From: Sapria himalayana
Lineage: Eukaryota > Streptophyta > Magnoliopsida > Malpighiales > Rafflesiaceae
DNA length: 64,000 nucleotides
Assembly (NCBI GenBank): GCA_029783825.1
Contig: JAREIK010000781.1
Location: forward strand, 496,001 to 560,000
Reading direction: 5' to 3'
In this document: positions 1 through 11,363 of the stretch, in pieces
Layout: each line of letters begins with the position of its first letter
Numbering within the stretch: position 1 is the first letter of the stretch
Made by a program: the position numbers and the translations under genes
The notes under the pieces: model-generated
The model's database searches: none
What the model saw: the letters and a program-made list of their open reading frames with translations, nothing else
Told to the model about the DNA's origin: nothing

Positions 1-536
1 AAGGCACAATCTTTATTTGAAATCCAACACTTGAAAGAGAATATTTTTATTTCAGCTTCATGTCATATCACTTTTTATTATAACAGTTTAACTATATGAC
101 ATTAATTTCAATTCTATTTCTTATAAACAAGTAATGATAGTAAGGCTTGTCATCACTTTATCAAAAAGAATATGTAGCATGCCTTGGTTTCTACATCTCT
201 TCCAAATATTATTTATGAAATATTTATGTATCAACTTGATATATTAAAATTATTATATTTATCAATTACATCTTCTATTTTATATTTGTTGTCATGTTAT
301 GGGCATAGTAATATTCAAAATATAAGGATGCTTCATTTAATTTTTTTTATGTGTATACAGTTGCATCATATTCACATTATTATCGAATAAAATTTCATGT
401 TTATTTAGTTAATTTTAATTGCAATAAATCAAACATATAGTCAATTTTATTTACAAATGATCTACTAAAAAAGTAACCCCTTTTTAAGTGGGATTTTGAA
501 ACTAGAGAAAAGAAAATGACATAATCGCCAAGATAC
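1..536. other. AT-rich sequence, probably NRPE1 intron 3
   Basis: No further NRPE1 exon, transposon terminus or other gene is recognisable here. The 68-codon open frame at 184-390 is AT-rich and resembles nothing. Confidence 0.5.
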
Positions 537-652
537 CTCACGCCTTGTCAATTTTAAGCACTTCAAACACAGCAAGCTCAACATACGTTTCAGTTCACTA
601 ACATGGTTAGGGTGATATATTGGCGTTGGCAATTCGATGTATCCAAAATGAC
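537..652 (-). CDS. NRPE1: NRPE1 coding exon 3
   Basis: Encodes (G)HFGYIELPTPIYHPNHVSEL followed by KRMLSLLCLKCLKLTRRE, a segment conserved in polymerase largest subunits. The 3' boundary is uncertain: GAG|GTATCT at 537/536 is canonical and in frame, while a GC donor at 543 (ACAAG|GCGTGA) would fit the usual family length slightly better. The intron to exon 2 is only 92 bases. Confidence 0.8.
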
Positions 653-3600
653 CTGAAGAAAAAAAAAAGCATCAGCCTCATTGATCAGTATTGGCACAAT
701 TGTATGTTAAATCTCCATAATGTATTATACATTTAATTGCTCACCTTCACATTTTCCAGGCTCTGATACTCCACAAGATTCACATTTACCAAATTCAAGA
801 GGCAGACCAAGATATGGGTTTGTAAGCTGGCTAGAATGGCTAATAGGACAATCACTGACAGATGCAGTGCACTGTATAACAGTAGGGAAATCAAAATAGT
901 AATGACAATGGATGTTAATTATTATCAGTAATACCCATTGTAAAAATGCATAGGTTATGCCACAACAAGCTGCAAGAATTTCATTACAAGAAATATTCAA
1001 TGGATTGTCAAACCAAGGTGAATAGAACAGCATTTTTGCATTGATTTATTAAATGACAGAAACGTAAAGATGTCAAACTGGCCTGGCTCCTGGGCTGAGG
1101 CCCGGCCCGATTCAGCCATGTCTTCCCCAGCACGGAATGGTCCAAACTCGTGCTCGTGGCCATGCAAGGCCGGCTCACGGCACAACTCTTGTCGTGTCGT
1201 GCCGAGATGTACCGGGCCTCATGCCCGACCCCGCCCGGTCCTCCCACCCAGAACCCGACGGATCCAAATTTCCGTCAGTCCCGTAACCCGACACGACCCG
1301 GAAGTCATTTTTCCACAGTGACAGCCCAAGCCCGATAGTTCCAGAAGCCGAAGCTTTTGGAAATTATGACCATTTGGGTCAGTTCAACAATCGAGGCGAC
1401 CCAAATGGTCCAAAATAAAAAAAATCAAATCAGAACCATTGGATTTCACCCCTAACAGATAGGAGGTAGAGTCCAACAGTCCTAAGAATTCAGCTCTAAT
1501 TTAAAAAAAAAATCAAAAGAACTCAAAAAAAAATGTTTTAAAAAAATTTTCAATTTCTATAAAACCTCCTCCCTCATTCATTAAATTTATATTTTTAACA
1601 TTACTCTCTCTCTTCATCTCATCTCGACTCTCATTTTTTTATCTCGCTATCATCTTTCTACTTTTAGGACTCGGGTGTGATTTGTGGTGGGCGTGCAGTG
1701 AGGGCATCAAAAAGATAGTTATTTTACACATTATGATTTATGGGTATTTTTTTTTATTATTTAGTTGTTAAGTTTTATTTTTAAATTTTAGTTTAATTAA
1801 TTTTTAATAATATGTTAATTTAAAAATATTATATGCGATATAATTAAAAAACAAAATAAAAAAATGACAAATAGTAATTTTAATTTTAAAAATAAAATTA
1901 ATTATAATATAGATAATAAAAATTCTACGGAAAAGTCCAAGACTACGAAAACTTTGATTTCTCCAATCATCTCGACCCAAACATCTAAAAATTAAAATAT
2001 TTGAAAATCATCAATAGTTTGGACTCACTTTAATATAATACAATAAAAAAATATTAGGAATGCCAAAAAAAAAATCAATACAGTGCAAATATTATAAAAA
2101 ATATTTAAACTGTAAGAGTTCGTATGGGACTGAACACCTTAAGAGATATGTCAAACTATACACCAAAAAATATGGTGCATTAGATCCTCAAAAAACTCAA
2201 CTCAGTAGTAAATTCTTTGAAGTTGAATCTAGTTTAACCTCAATATTGACCCCCTTCTTATACCACAATGAGTTAGGGAGGAAAGCATTACCAAACTAAT
2301 CAGCATAATAAATCTTTTGATTATGTTTTTAGAGGATCCAGAGGTTGTCAATATTATGCATGATTATTTTTAGTTTGTATATCATAAGATTCCTAAGTAC
2401 ACATCTAGAAACGACATACTAAAATACTATAACTTTGAAAAAAAATAATTAATGAATTTATGACATATAGTAAAATAATATTCATGATGTCCAATATTTA
2501 AACTAGTCCTGATGATGCATCTTATGCATGTATTACCACCCACTATGTAGATTCTAAATAAATATTAAATAAAAAATTATTAAGATTCTCAGAGATTTTT
2601 CATTCTCATTATGACCTGACCATTTATAAGTACATGATGAAAATCTTTAGAAAATATAATATTCAAAATAAAATATTTAGTATCACATTCAATAATATAT
2701 ATGATAATAAAGTAAATATGTTTGTTAAGACTATTAGAGATAGATCATTAGAAGAAATTTTTTACGTTAGATGTATGTGACACGTCATTAACCTCATAGT
2801 ACAAGCGAGTATGAAAATTATTGCCTCCACTTTAGAAAACATACATAATTCACTAAAATTTCTTCGTATACCTCACAGACAACAAGAGTTTGATAGTCTC
2901 TGTTTGTCTGCGGGTCTAAAGAAGAAGAAATTCTAATCAGATATGAAATACTATTAAAATTATATATACCTTATGTTTGAGTCATGTATTGGATATGAAT
3001 ACGTGATATTCAACTACGTTAATAATAAAAATGACGAACTTATTATTGACGACACTGACTAGTTTACAGAAATTTTATTTATAAAATTCCTAAAAATTTT
3101 TTATGATACGACTTACATATATTTATCAGTTTATACTCTCACGACTTATATTGCATTCAGGTATATATGCAATATTAATAATATATTTAGAAAGTTTAGA
3201 GATTACCCAATACTTAATCATATGGTTGTAGAGATGAAAACTAAATACTTAAAGTAATGATTCATCATTTCATTTTTTTATTATCTAGCTGCCCACATAG
3301 ACCATAAGTTAAAAGTGAAAGAGGTATAGAACATGTTGACATACATATCATCATGGATAAATCAGGAAAACCAACATAAAATGTTCATTCATAAAAAATT
3401 GACTAAGATCTTTACATATTATGGGAAATAATATGTAAAAAATTGAAAGAGGTATAGAATATTATGTTCATTCATAAATAATATATCAACATAAAAAATT
3501 GACCATCAAATAGGAGCAAGTTATCTCAATACTTAGATATCAATTACTGTTCAATCCTATCACATTTCAATAATAAGAATATTAATATTTTATAGTAGTT

Positions 3601-4876
3601 AAAATCATATGAGTCCACATATTCCGTACAATCTAAGATAGCACGAGATCTACTGATTCCTCTAGTATCGAGCATAGCATCGAAGTCTATTTATTCTGTT
3701 GTAGTAAATATAATTTCAGATTGTAGATCTAGATTACAATCAGATATTATTGAGACATTAACATACATAAAAGATTAGAAGAATTCAAGCTTAATCTTGG
3801 GATATTGATGATTATCCAGGATCGTGCTAGGACTACAAAAAAAATAAAAAAATTAATTGCTAATGATGATCCATAGGATATTAATATTAATTGACGACTG
3901 ATATAAGAATGAGATTGCGTCATTGAGACAATGATGATTAAGTTGAGTGTCTAAGCCTACTTTACTACCTACGGCCTGTAGCTATTGATACACTGATAGT
4001 GATATCATCATTGATCATTTACTGTCTGCTGACTACTAACAATATTTTTTATTTTTATTTATTTTTTTTGAATTGATATTGTCTTTGTTTATTTTATTTT
4101 GTTATTTTACTTTGAGGCTTGAATCTTCTTTTATATTTTTTGTGATTTACATTAGTTTGTATTAATATTTTAATTTTATTAATTCATATACTGTTAGTTT
4201 TTAAATTTTATTTGTTATACTATACTTTAAGTTTTATTTAATTTAATAAATTAAAAATAAAATAATTAATTTTTTATTTTAATTTTAATTTAACATTTAA
4301 GTAAAAATTTTAGTTGTATTAATACTTTAAGTTTTTTAACTATTTAAGTTAAGTATTAAATAATTAAAATTTAAATTTTTAAAAAATTTTGAATTATGGA
4401 TTAAAAATTTTCTAAATGACCTCAACCTGGCCTGAGCCCGGCCCAAACGGCCAATGCCAAAAACCAAACCATGCCCAAAACCTAGCCCGAACGGAATATA
4501 TCTGGCCTGTCCAGGCACGACCGCCCCAGCTTCATCACAACATGATGACCAGATTGGACCACCTAAAAATAGGCCAGGCCGAACCAGCCCATTTGACACC
4601 TTTACAAACACACTAATCATTAAGTTGACGTTAATAAAATAAGATTACTTTTTACCATTCACTCAAAAGGAAGCAAGAAGATAACTTCATGAAACAACAT
4701 AAAATGAAAGCAATATAAAATGAGCAATAATATGTAGGACAGTTAAAGGACAGCTGGCATAAGTCAATATAACCATGAAGCAGCATTCTACTTACTATTT
4801 CCTTATGAGTTGCCAACCCAAATGAGATTCCTACTATTTCTCCTTCCAAAAAAGTTGGCTGGTACTTTTCTTCCAT
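537..4876 (-). CDS. NRPE1: RNA polymerase V largest subunit, 5' part of gene
   Basis: NRPE1 is the catalytic largest subunit of plant-specific RNA polymerase V, which makes nuclear scaffold transcripts for RNA-directed DNA methylation. Three coding exons read in frame: 4876-4796 (residues 1-27), 871-745 (28-69 plus a split Gly70) and 652-537. The start MEEKYQPT..LEGEIVGISFGLATHKEI matches the NRPE1-type N terminus rather than the NRPD1 type. The N-terminal zinc-binding pattern follows: GLPLEFGKCESCG, then KCEG joined across the intron to HFGYIELP, giving CxxC...CxGH. LKRMLSLLCLKCLKL closes the visible part. Splice signals are ATA|GTAAG, a cag acceptor at 872, GAAG|GTGAGC and cag|GT. The catalytic core and C-terminal domain would lie beyond base 1 on the left. 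The intron between exons 1 and 2 is 3.9 kb and holds a hAT transposon. No stop or frameshift is seen in the visible exons. Family assignment is from recalled Arabidopsis and rice NRPE1 features. Confidence 0.85.
745..871 (-). CDS. NRPE1: NRPE1 coding exon 2
   Basis: 127 bases beginning TGC ACT GCA after a cag acceptor and ending GAAG|GTGAGC. It encodes CTASVSDCPISHSSQLTN, then the GLPLEFGKCESCG zinc-ligand segment and KCE. It joins exon 3 through a split glycine codon. Confidence 0.85.
1064..4604 (+). mobile_element. hAT transposon, near full length, inactive
   Basis: The termini are inverted: TAAAGATGTCAAACTGGCC at the left, and at the right a sequence that reads TAAAGGTGTCAAATGGGC on the other strand. 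Both ends are GC-rich (about 1070-1340 and 4410-4604), as in the small elements elsewhere in the window. Between them are remains of a hAT transposase on the plus strand: a WTHF stretch near 2023, a decayed BED-type finger (2060-2299; second Cys and last His replaced by Tyr), a segment near 2710-2860 reading MFVKTIRDRS..HVINLIVQASMK, the FLKIFYDTTY region near 3090-3240, and a C-terminal dimerisation-like segment (ARDLLIPLVSSIASKSIYS) near 3640-3710. Many stops and frameshifts make it non-autonomous. It sits in the first coding intron of NRPE1. No clean 8-bp target duplication was found. Confidence 0.8.
4796..4876 (-). CDS. NRPE1: NRPE1 coding exon 1
   Basis: Encodes 27 residues from ATG at 4876. 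The donor ATA|GTAAGTAG is near consensus. The ATG is chosen because the residues after it align with the family start, and because a splice acceptor with a long T-run (read on the minus strand) ends at 4908, only 31 bases upstream, leaving a short untranslated stretch. Confidence 0.85.
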
Positions 4877-4908
4877 CCTTCTTCCTCTAGAAATAAAGAA
4901 CTGCTAGC
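4877..4908 (-). promoter_or_regulatory. NRPE1: NRPE1 5' untranslated stretch with upstream splice acceptor
   Basis: On the minus strand, a run of T ends in ccag at 4908, followed by CTAGCAGTTC...GAAGG and the ATG. This is a strong 3' splice site and implies that the 5' leader is spliced. Confidence 0.55.
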
Positions 4909-5539
4909 TGGAAAAAAAAAACAAACAAGTAAACCTTTATTGAAGCGCATCACAAAACAAGATCCCCTTCAAGAACAAACCAAATATGCCTTCCACTTTG
5001 GCAGCTACAAAAGTTAAAATAAAGGACAACTATAATACTTCTTGCGAATAACAATTCAATGTTGCTTTCCATTTTTATCACAAATTTTTTTTTAAAAAGT
5101 GTTTTTTTCTATTGAGCATCGTTTATGTATATTGATGTGTTTTAGTCAAAACATATATGATTGAGACACTCCTTTGAATTCATTACATATTAAATTAATG
5201 TGTGAAAAAACTTATTTGTCACAATTTGTTAGTTTATTTTCTGTTTTTTATTTTAGTATTGATGAGAGTACCCAACATATAAGCTGTCTCAACCCATTGG
5301 CCAATATAGAAGTTCATCACATTTATGAGATTATAACTAGAGATTGATATATATTTTGTTTGGATTAATATTTTAACATAGCATCATTGTCAAAATCCTA
5401 GAGGACTACAAACTCTAGAGCTTGTAGAGTAAGGCCTAGTGCATTATACCAACATAGTGCATATACGTGCACAATAACGTGATAAAGGAAGAGATGAACT
5501 ATATCAGCACAAACACCATCATATTTTACTAATGTGATG

Positions 5540-5835
5540 AACATCAACACAATGCAGTGTGCATTTTTTGTGTTTCATGTAAAATACCTAAGTGGCGCAC
5601 AAACATGTATGGGATAGAAAGTAGCTCATGCGTGATCATGACCAATGAAATGTGCGTGGTGTTTCTAGCAGAATACCCAAAAGTAACAATGCAATGTGTG
5701 TGTAGTGATTTTTTGGGCAGAATGCCCTACGCGATCATGCAATGTGTGTAGTGTTTTTGGGCAGAATACCCTAGGTGATAGTGCAATGTTTGTTCTTTTT
5801 TTTCCAATAGAATAGTGTATATGGTGCTTTCTTAT
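5540..5835. repeat. Degenerate tandem repeat, about 46-50 bp unit
   Basis: Four to five imperfect copies of a unit containing GCAATGTGTGTAGTG and GGGCAGAATACCCTA follow one another. They are clearest at 5690-5800, with older copies at either end. No coding function is apparent. Confidence 0.6.
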
Positions 5836-6254
5836 GACTATATTTTATTATGAAGGAGATTAAAATTTCAGTCACAACTCTATAAAAACTTAGAAATCAG
5901 ATTTATTTACAATATGCTAGAAAAATCAGATTTATTAGACTACCTAACATATAGACCACCCATAATACAAGATGAATAAGTGCCTATTGGCAAACTTCCA
6001 ACTTTTGGTTGCAATTTGATAATTAATCAAGATAGAATTGACATCTTATATCAGCTTATAACATCACAATACTCATCACAAACAACATAAATATATGATA
6101 CAGTTGTTCAGCTTCTTTGACCAAGACTACAGAGGATTAGTGAGCCCAGGCAGTTTATCACTCACTTCACATAATTTACTCAGTTGTTCATATTCTTGTG
6201 AGCCTATTCTAGGGTTTGAAAACCCTTTCCAACAAATAGGCAAACACAATCATA

Positions 6255-6266
6255 GCTCTGATACCA
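6255..6266 (-). other. Copia-type primer-binding motif, minus strand
   Basis: Reads TGGTATCAGAGC on the minus strand, the initiator-Met tRNA primer site used by many plant LTR retrotransposons. An LTR would therefore lie at higher coordinates. Confidence 0.45.
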
Positions 6267-6533
6267 TATATAATTTTGCACAAATAAAATAGAATATTAA
6301 AAACCATACACAATAAATACACAAAAATCTCTTATATAAAAGATAAAATGATTAGGACAGTTCACAAATTAGATACACTCATCAAAACATAAAAAATATT
6401 GAAGAAATGGTAAAAAAAACTATAAATATGAAAAATTAAAAATCTCAACAATTTTATTTTATATATTACTATTTATAAATATTATCATTGATTTTTATTG
6501 CAAATTATTTTAGTTCTGCTTAATTGTTTAACA

Positions 6534-6544
6534 TGGTATCAGAG
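6534..6544 (+). other. Copia-type primer-binding motif, plus strand
   Basis: TGGTATCAGAG follows ...TTGTTTAACA, a plausible LTR end in CA. It probably belongs to the degenerate Copia sequence that follows to about 9600. Confidence 0.5.
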
Positions 6545-9500
6545 TGAAAATCTTAAAAAATGCAAATCCTTGAATTTCTAAGGAAAGAACAGGAGCATTG
6601 TAATAGCATAGTGCACATGTGCAATGCCCTTAGGCATGTCACCCTAGACACAAACTATCTTTTTCAAATAAGGCACACAAAAGTGTGTGCCTCCTCCCTT
6701 TGTTCATTCATCCAATTAAGCTCACAGTCACAAACATCTAATGTGGTAAAGGGAAATAGGCATGCCAAATCCTAGGTGTATCATTTCAATTGAAATATAT
6801 AGAAATTAGAGTTTTCTACTCTTTATTGAACAAAAAATATAATACATGCTATTGTGCACAACAAGCACACATTGTAGATGCTTAAGAAATAAGAAGCAAA
6901 AAAAAAAACATAACTTATTTTTTGAGTAGTGATTCTAACATCAACCCACTATTGATGTCAAATCATTCGAGCAATCATTGTAAGATATCGCGACTCATTG
7001 TTGATGTTAAAATATTTGTGTAATATCAACTCACTTTTGATATCTAGGAGAGTTATGATATGATGTTAATATGTAGTCACAAAATATCCTTTCAATAATA
7101 TATATATTATAAAAAGAAAAAACATATTAAAGAGATGTATTGATAGGTATTTCTTAAGAATGAGCCAAATTTACTACAGACTATTAAGAAAGACTAATTA
7201 ACTATCAAATTCATCTAAAGATACTCATAAATTTCATTCACCATAATACTTATTAGATAAGAATAAACAAAACTCATATCTAAGATATCAACAGACATTT
7301 CTTATTCTTCAAAAGCTAATAATTTTATTACTTGTTCTTCGACTTTAAACTCATAGATTGTCAACATAGAAATTAATATTCATATTACTAGTAATTATTT
7401 TTTTTTCTATTTTTTATATTCACTAAGTATTGTAATAGTCAATGACAAGCCCTCTAATTTTTAGATATTGCAATATTCATCTTGAACAAGTTTTTCAATT
7501 ATCCTGTTAATCTTAATTTCATTGAACAAGTTTTACTAATAATTAAAATTCTAATTTTATTTTTCTTCTATTAATGTTTGCTTTCAAAATTGAAAAATTT
7601 TAATAAAAACTTTCTTTGAGATTAAGCATTGTGAATTATATATTTTTTATTCTACATTGGGATCTCTTATTAGATCTTTAAGTATGTTTGATCATTTACT
7701 TGTATATTTTTGAGTTAATAATCTATCATTGACCAAATAAAAAATATTATACACTTGTCTTTAGAATATTTATATCTAAAACATGAGACATATCACTTAC
7801 AAAAATATATATATAAAGGTTATTATCATGCTCACCAGACTAGGATAAGTAAGAACCTATTTAATTTGCTACACTTAGATATATAAAAATTTAATAGAAA
7901 TGAGAATCACAAGGACTTTGAGTATTTTATTTTTTTTATTGATAAATATTTATGATTTATATGAGTATTTCTTTATTATTTTAGATCAAAAATTTTTATT
8001 TTAGTTATTTCATAAAATAATAAAAAAAATTAATAAAATTATAAAATTATAAAAAATAACAATATATTTGAGTATATGTCAAACAACTTAGATACTATTG
8101 TTTAGTATGATTATTCTAGAGTATTTAAAGAATATTTAATATTAATCATGAATTATATCATCAATTAGATATATTTTTCACCTTTCAAATAATAATTAAG
8201 AGCATTTAATTAGTTCACAATATTTTCTTTAGAAGAAACAAGATAACATAAAATGCTTTGAGAAATATTTTTTTAGATTATTTCAATACTTAAATAGAAT
8301 ACAAATATTTCTTACTAAAGTCTGCTAAAATTTTAGTCAGAATTGATATTATATTTTTTTAACATGACTCATTTTTTAGCAAGTTTTGAAAGAATGAGTA
8401 TCCAAAAAATATATTAAGATGCATTACGTCTCTATAATATTATTTGGACTTTCGATTAAGAAAGAAATTTACTCATTGATTACATATGAACTTTTTAGTC
8501 GATATTATGATAATACTTTTATGAAATTATTATATTTCAATAAAAAGAATGAGATTTCCCAGAGAATAAATTTTCCTCGAGTCCTAATTACACAGTAATT
8601 AAGTTGACAATATAAATTATCATATATTAAGATAACACTCCATAAGTACAAATTAAGAAAGAGATTAATGTTCATGAAAAGTCATAGATTGAGATACTTA
8701 ACCATACAGGATTTAAAGAATATACTAAAAGAATATGACATACACAATATGATCAAACCAGGTACTAGTCTACCGAGATGTCAGATTATTATATAATCAA
8801 CTACTTTAATCTTTTAATTGATCTCGAAAAAAAATAAAATTGTTATACTCAACATCCGATCTCATAAATTTTATCATAGTCAAACTTTATACTTTCATTT
8901 ATTTTTTATTATTTCTCTTTAAAATACTAAAATAATCATACTAATTTCTAAAATTATCTCATTTAGGATGATATTATATCATCATAGAAGAGATAGATAT
9001 TTTTTACTCTAATATTACTTAAAAATTAATATTACAATCATTAGGAAGATATATCTTTGATACACTCTCAAATATATATTATAAATTAATTATTATTTTA
9101 TTAGATGATGTCAAATATCATGTTGTAAATGATATATTTATTAAAAAAAATAATAAATTAGAAATTATCAAAATCAAGGAATACTTCAATTATAAGTTCA
9201 GATATATACACTCAGATATATTCTTAAAATTAATGTGTCTTATAATAATAAAGATATTATCTTATCACATAAAAAATATATATTAAATACTCTCATAATT
9301 AATTCACATTTTGAGTTATAGCCTAGTAAATATGCCTATTGAACCATGTAATAATCTTATCTAATGTGAATTCTCAAGTTGACCCAACTATATACAAGAT
9401 AATTAAATAAAAAAGTAACTATCTAATTATTATCAAATTAGATATAATTTTCACAGCTAGTATAAATAATAATTATTTAGATTCTCAAAGACAAATTCAC

Positions 9501-9600
9501 TTTGACATGACTCTTTGCATACTTAAATGTATTAAAAAATCTCTATGACTTAAAATTTCATCTAGTGATCATTACAACTTCAACTAGTTGGTATTCAACC
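6534..9600 (+). mobile_element. Highly degenerate Ty1/Copia retrotransposon relic
   Basis: After the primer-binding motif the sequence is AT-rich and full of stops. The end of a Copia reverse transcriptase is recognisable at about 9080-9570: LSHKKYILNTL, a PxxMPIEP-like stretch, DPTIYK, then LIIIKLDIIFTASI and DSQRQIHFDMTLCILKCIKKS, the usual run after YVDD in Copia. Integrase-like traces near 7840-8100 are much weaker. No 3' LTR was identified. If the NRPE1 leader is at 10875, this relic lies inside NRPE1's first, non-coding intron. Confidence 0.55.
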
Positions 9601-9981
9601 ACTAGTCTTAGCATCATCGTTTAAGGTTTCGAATCATGCTTTAATATCATGTCAAAAATAACAACCCATAAACTTTTCATAATAAACAATAATACAAAGC
9701 CTCGTTAAAAAATAAAAGAACCTAACTTATATATAAAAAAGAAAATATATAGAACTAATTCACTTATTGGGTACTCTTATCACTAAGTACAAAATAATGT
9801 AATAACAAGAATAATTGTAACAATTAAAAATAAAATAATTAACAAAATTATATGCATCATTCCTATGAATAACAATATTAGGAATATAATTTTCACATGA
9901 TTTAAATATATAAATATTAAACATTATATTTATTCAATTAAATATACTTAGATTGACAAGATCACAAGTAATCTTTTTTTT

Positions 9982-10115
9982 AACATATACAAATCAAATT
10001 TGATATTCTATTACATTCATACATACTATTATACTCTTTTTCTTTTTGAACATATACAAATCAAATTTGACATTTTTTTACATTCATACATACTATTATA
10101 CTCTCTTTTTTTGAA
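9982..10115. repeat. Tandem duplication, 67 bp x 2
   Basis: Two nearly identical units starting AACATATACAAATCAAATTT follow each other at 9982 and 10049. No gene overlaps. Confidence 0.8.
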
Positions 10116-10874
10116 CCCATAAATCCAAAGCTTTCTTTTGAACATAAACAACTCACATGAACATCTATGAATTTTTTTTTTTTAGATATGCATCCATTTC
10201 CTCTTGGATTTTGATTTGTTCAATTTAACATTTTAAAATGTAAAGTAATCAATATTTCAAAAAATGTCTTCTAGAATACCACTCTAGGGACAAAAAATGA
10301 ACCAAGAGAAAGTCATTCAAAAAAGTCTTTTTTAGTGGAAAATAAATCACCATTAGAATCACTTGAAACATAAATAAAACTATCAATCAATACAAAAAGA
10401 ATTCACTTCCTCCCGAATGACTATCAATCACCATTAGAATCATTTTAAACATGCATTTAAAAAACGTAAGATTAACGTTGATTTTGGCAAACTTGCACAA
10501 GCACCAAACAACAGATACTTTCATCAAACCAATCTCCTGGTGCCTCCTATAGAAGCTCTAAACAACGGATGTCCAATCCACAATAACAGGAACCAACTGA
10601 TACTTTCATAACTTATGTTCCCACTTGTGGCTACTATAATCTGCTGTGTAAAAGAAACAGCCGAAGCCAGAAATTTTGGCAAAATTTTCGGTGGCAATAA
10701 ATAAATGACTAGCAGTTATTGAAGCGCTTGTCCAAAGATGCCTGCATGAACGAAACCCCAACTAGACAAAATCAGAAAACGTACAACCATATACATCTTT
10801 TCCTCACTCCATCAACTCGAAAAATTCTACTAAAAGCAGACATACAAAAACAATAAAAAAAAGTGCTTCGTTAC

Positions 10875-11160
10875 CAGAAGGATATCGCTAAAACTCTCCA
10901 CGCAAAATTCGTTTACTCAGCGTCCAAACCCTAGCAACTTCGACGGCCGAAACGCAGATCTAAGAAATGACGAATAAGAATAATTTCCACCCTACATGCA
11001 ACACGAAGTACCAGTGTATAAATCTCATTTTGGTTCTCCACCATTGAGGGAAACATAAAAGGTTCTAATATTTAAAGACTTCGCAAGACCACCTTGTCCT
11101 GACGAACGCATCAACTAGCAAAAGTTAACAAGAAATTTATTTTCTCTCATCGTCCCGTGT
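10875..11160 (-). promoter_or_regulatory. Candidate NRPE1 leader exon and promoter region
   Basis: This stretch is less AT-rich than its flanks. On the minus strand it contains GCTAGGGTTTGGACG, a telo-box-like motif typical of plant leaders, followed by CTTCTG|GTAACG, a canonical donor at 10875/10874. It could splice to the acceptor at 4908 upstream of the NRPE1 ATG, with a 6-kb intron holding the Copia relic. This is inference from motifs only, and the transcription start is not visible. Confidence 0.3.
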
Positions 11161-11200
11161 CTCCCCAGATTTTCCTTCATCATCTCAGCTGGAGAGTTAG

Positions 11201-11242
11201 TGAGCAGTGAGCAGTGAGCAGTGAGCAGTGAGCAGTGAGCAC
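11201..11242. repeat. 7-bp minisatellite (TGAGCAG)n
   Basis: Five perfect TGAGCAG units are followed by one TGAGCAC variant and a partial unit. Confidence 0.9.
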
Positions 11243-11363
11243 TGAGCCGAGAGTAGAAGACAATTTGGAATTTGGAACCATTGGGAATAACTACTAAAGC
11301 AAATAAGAAAATGTTTTTTTTTAATAATTTTTTAGCTCAAAAGTGAGAACTACTAACTAAGAT

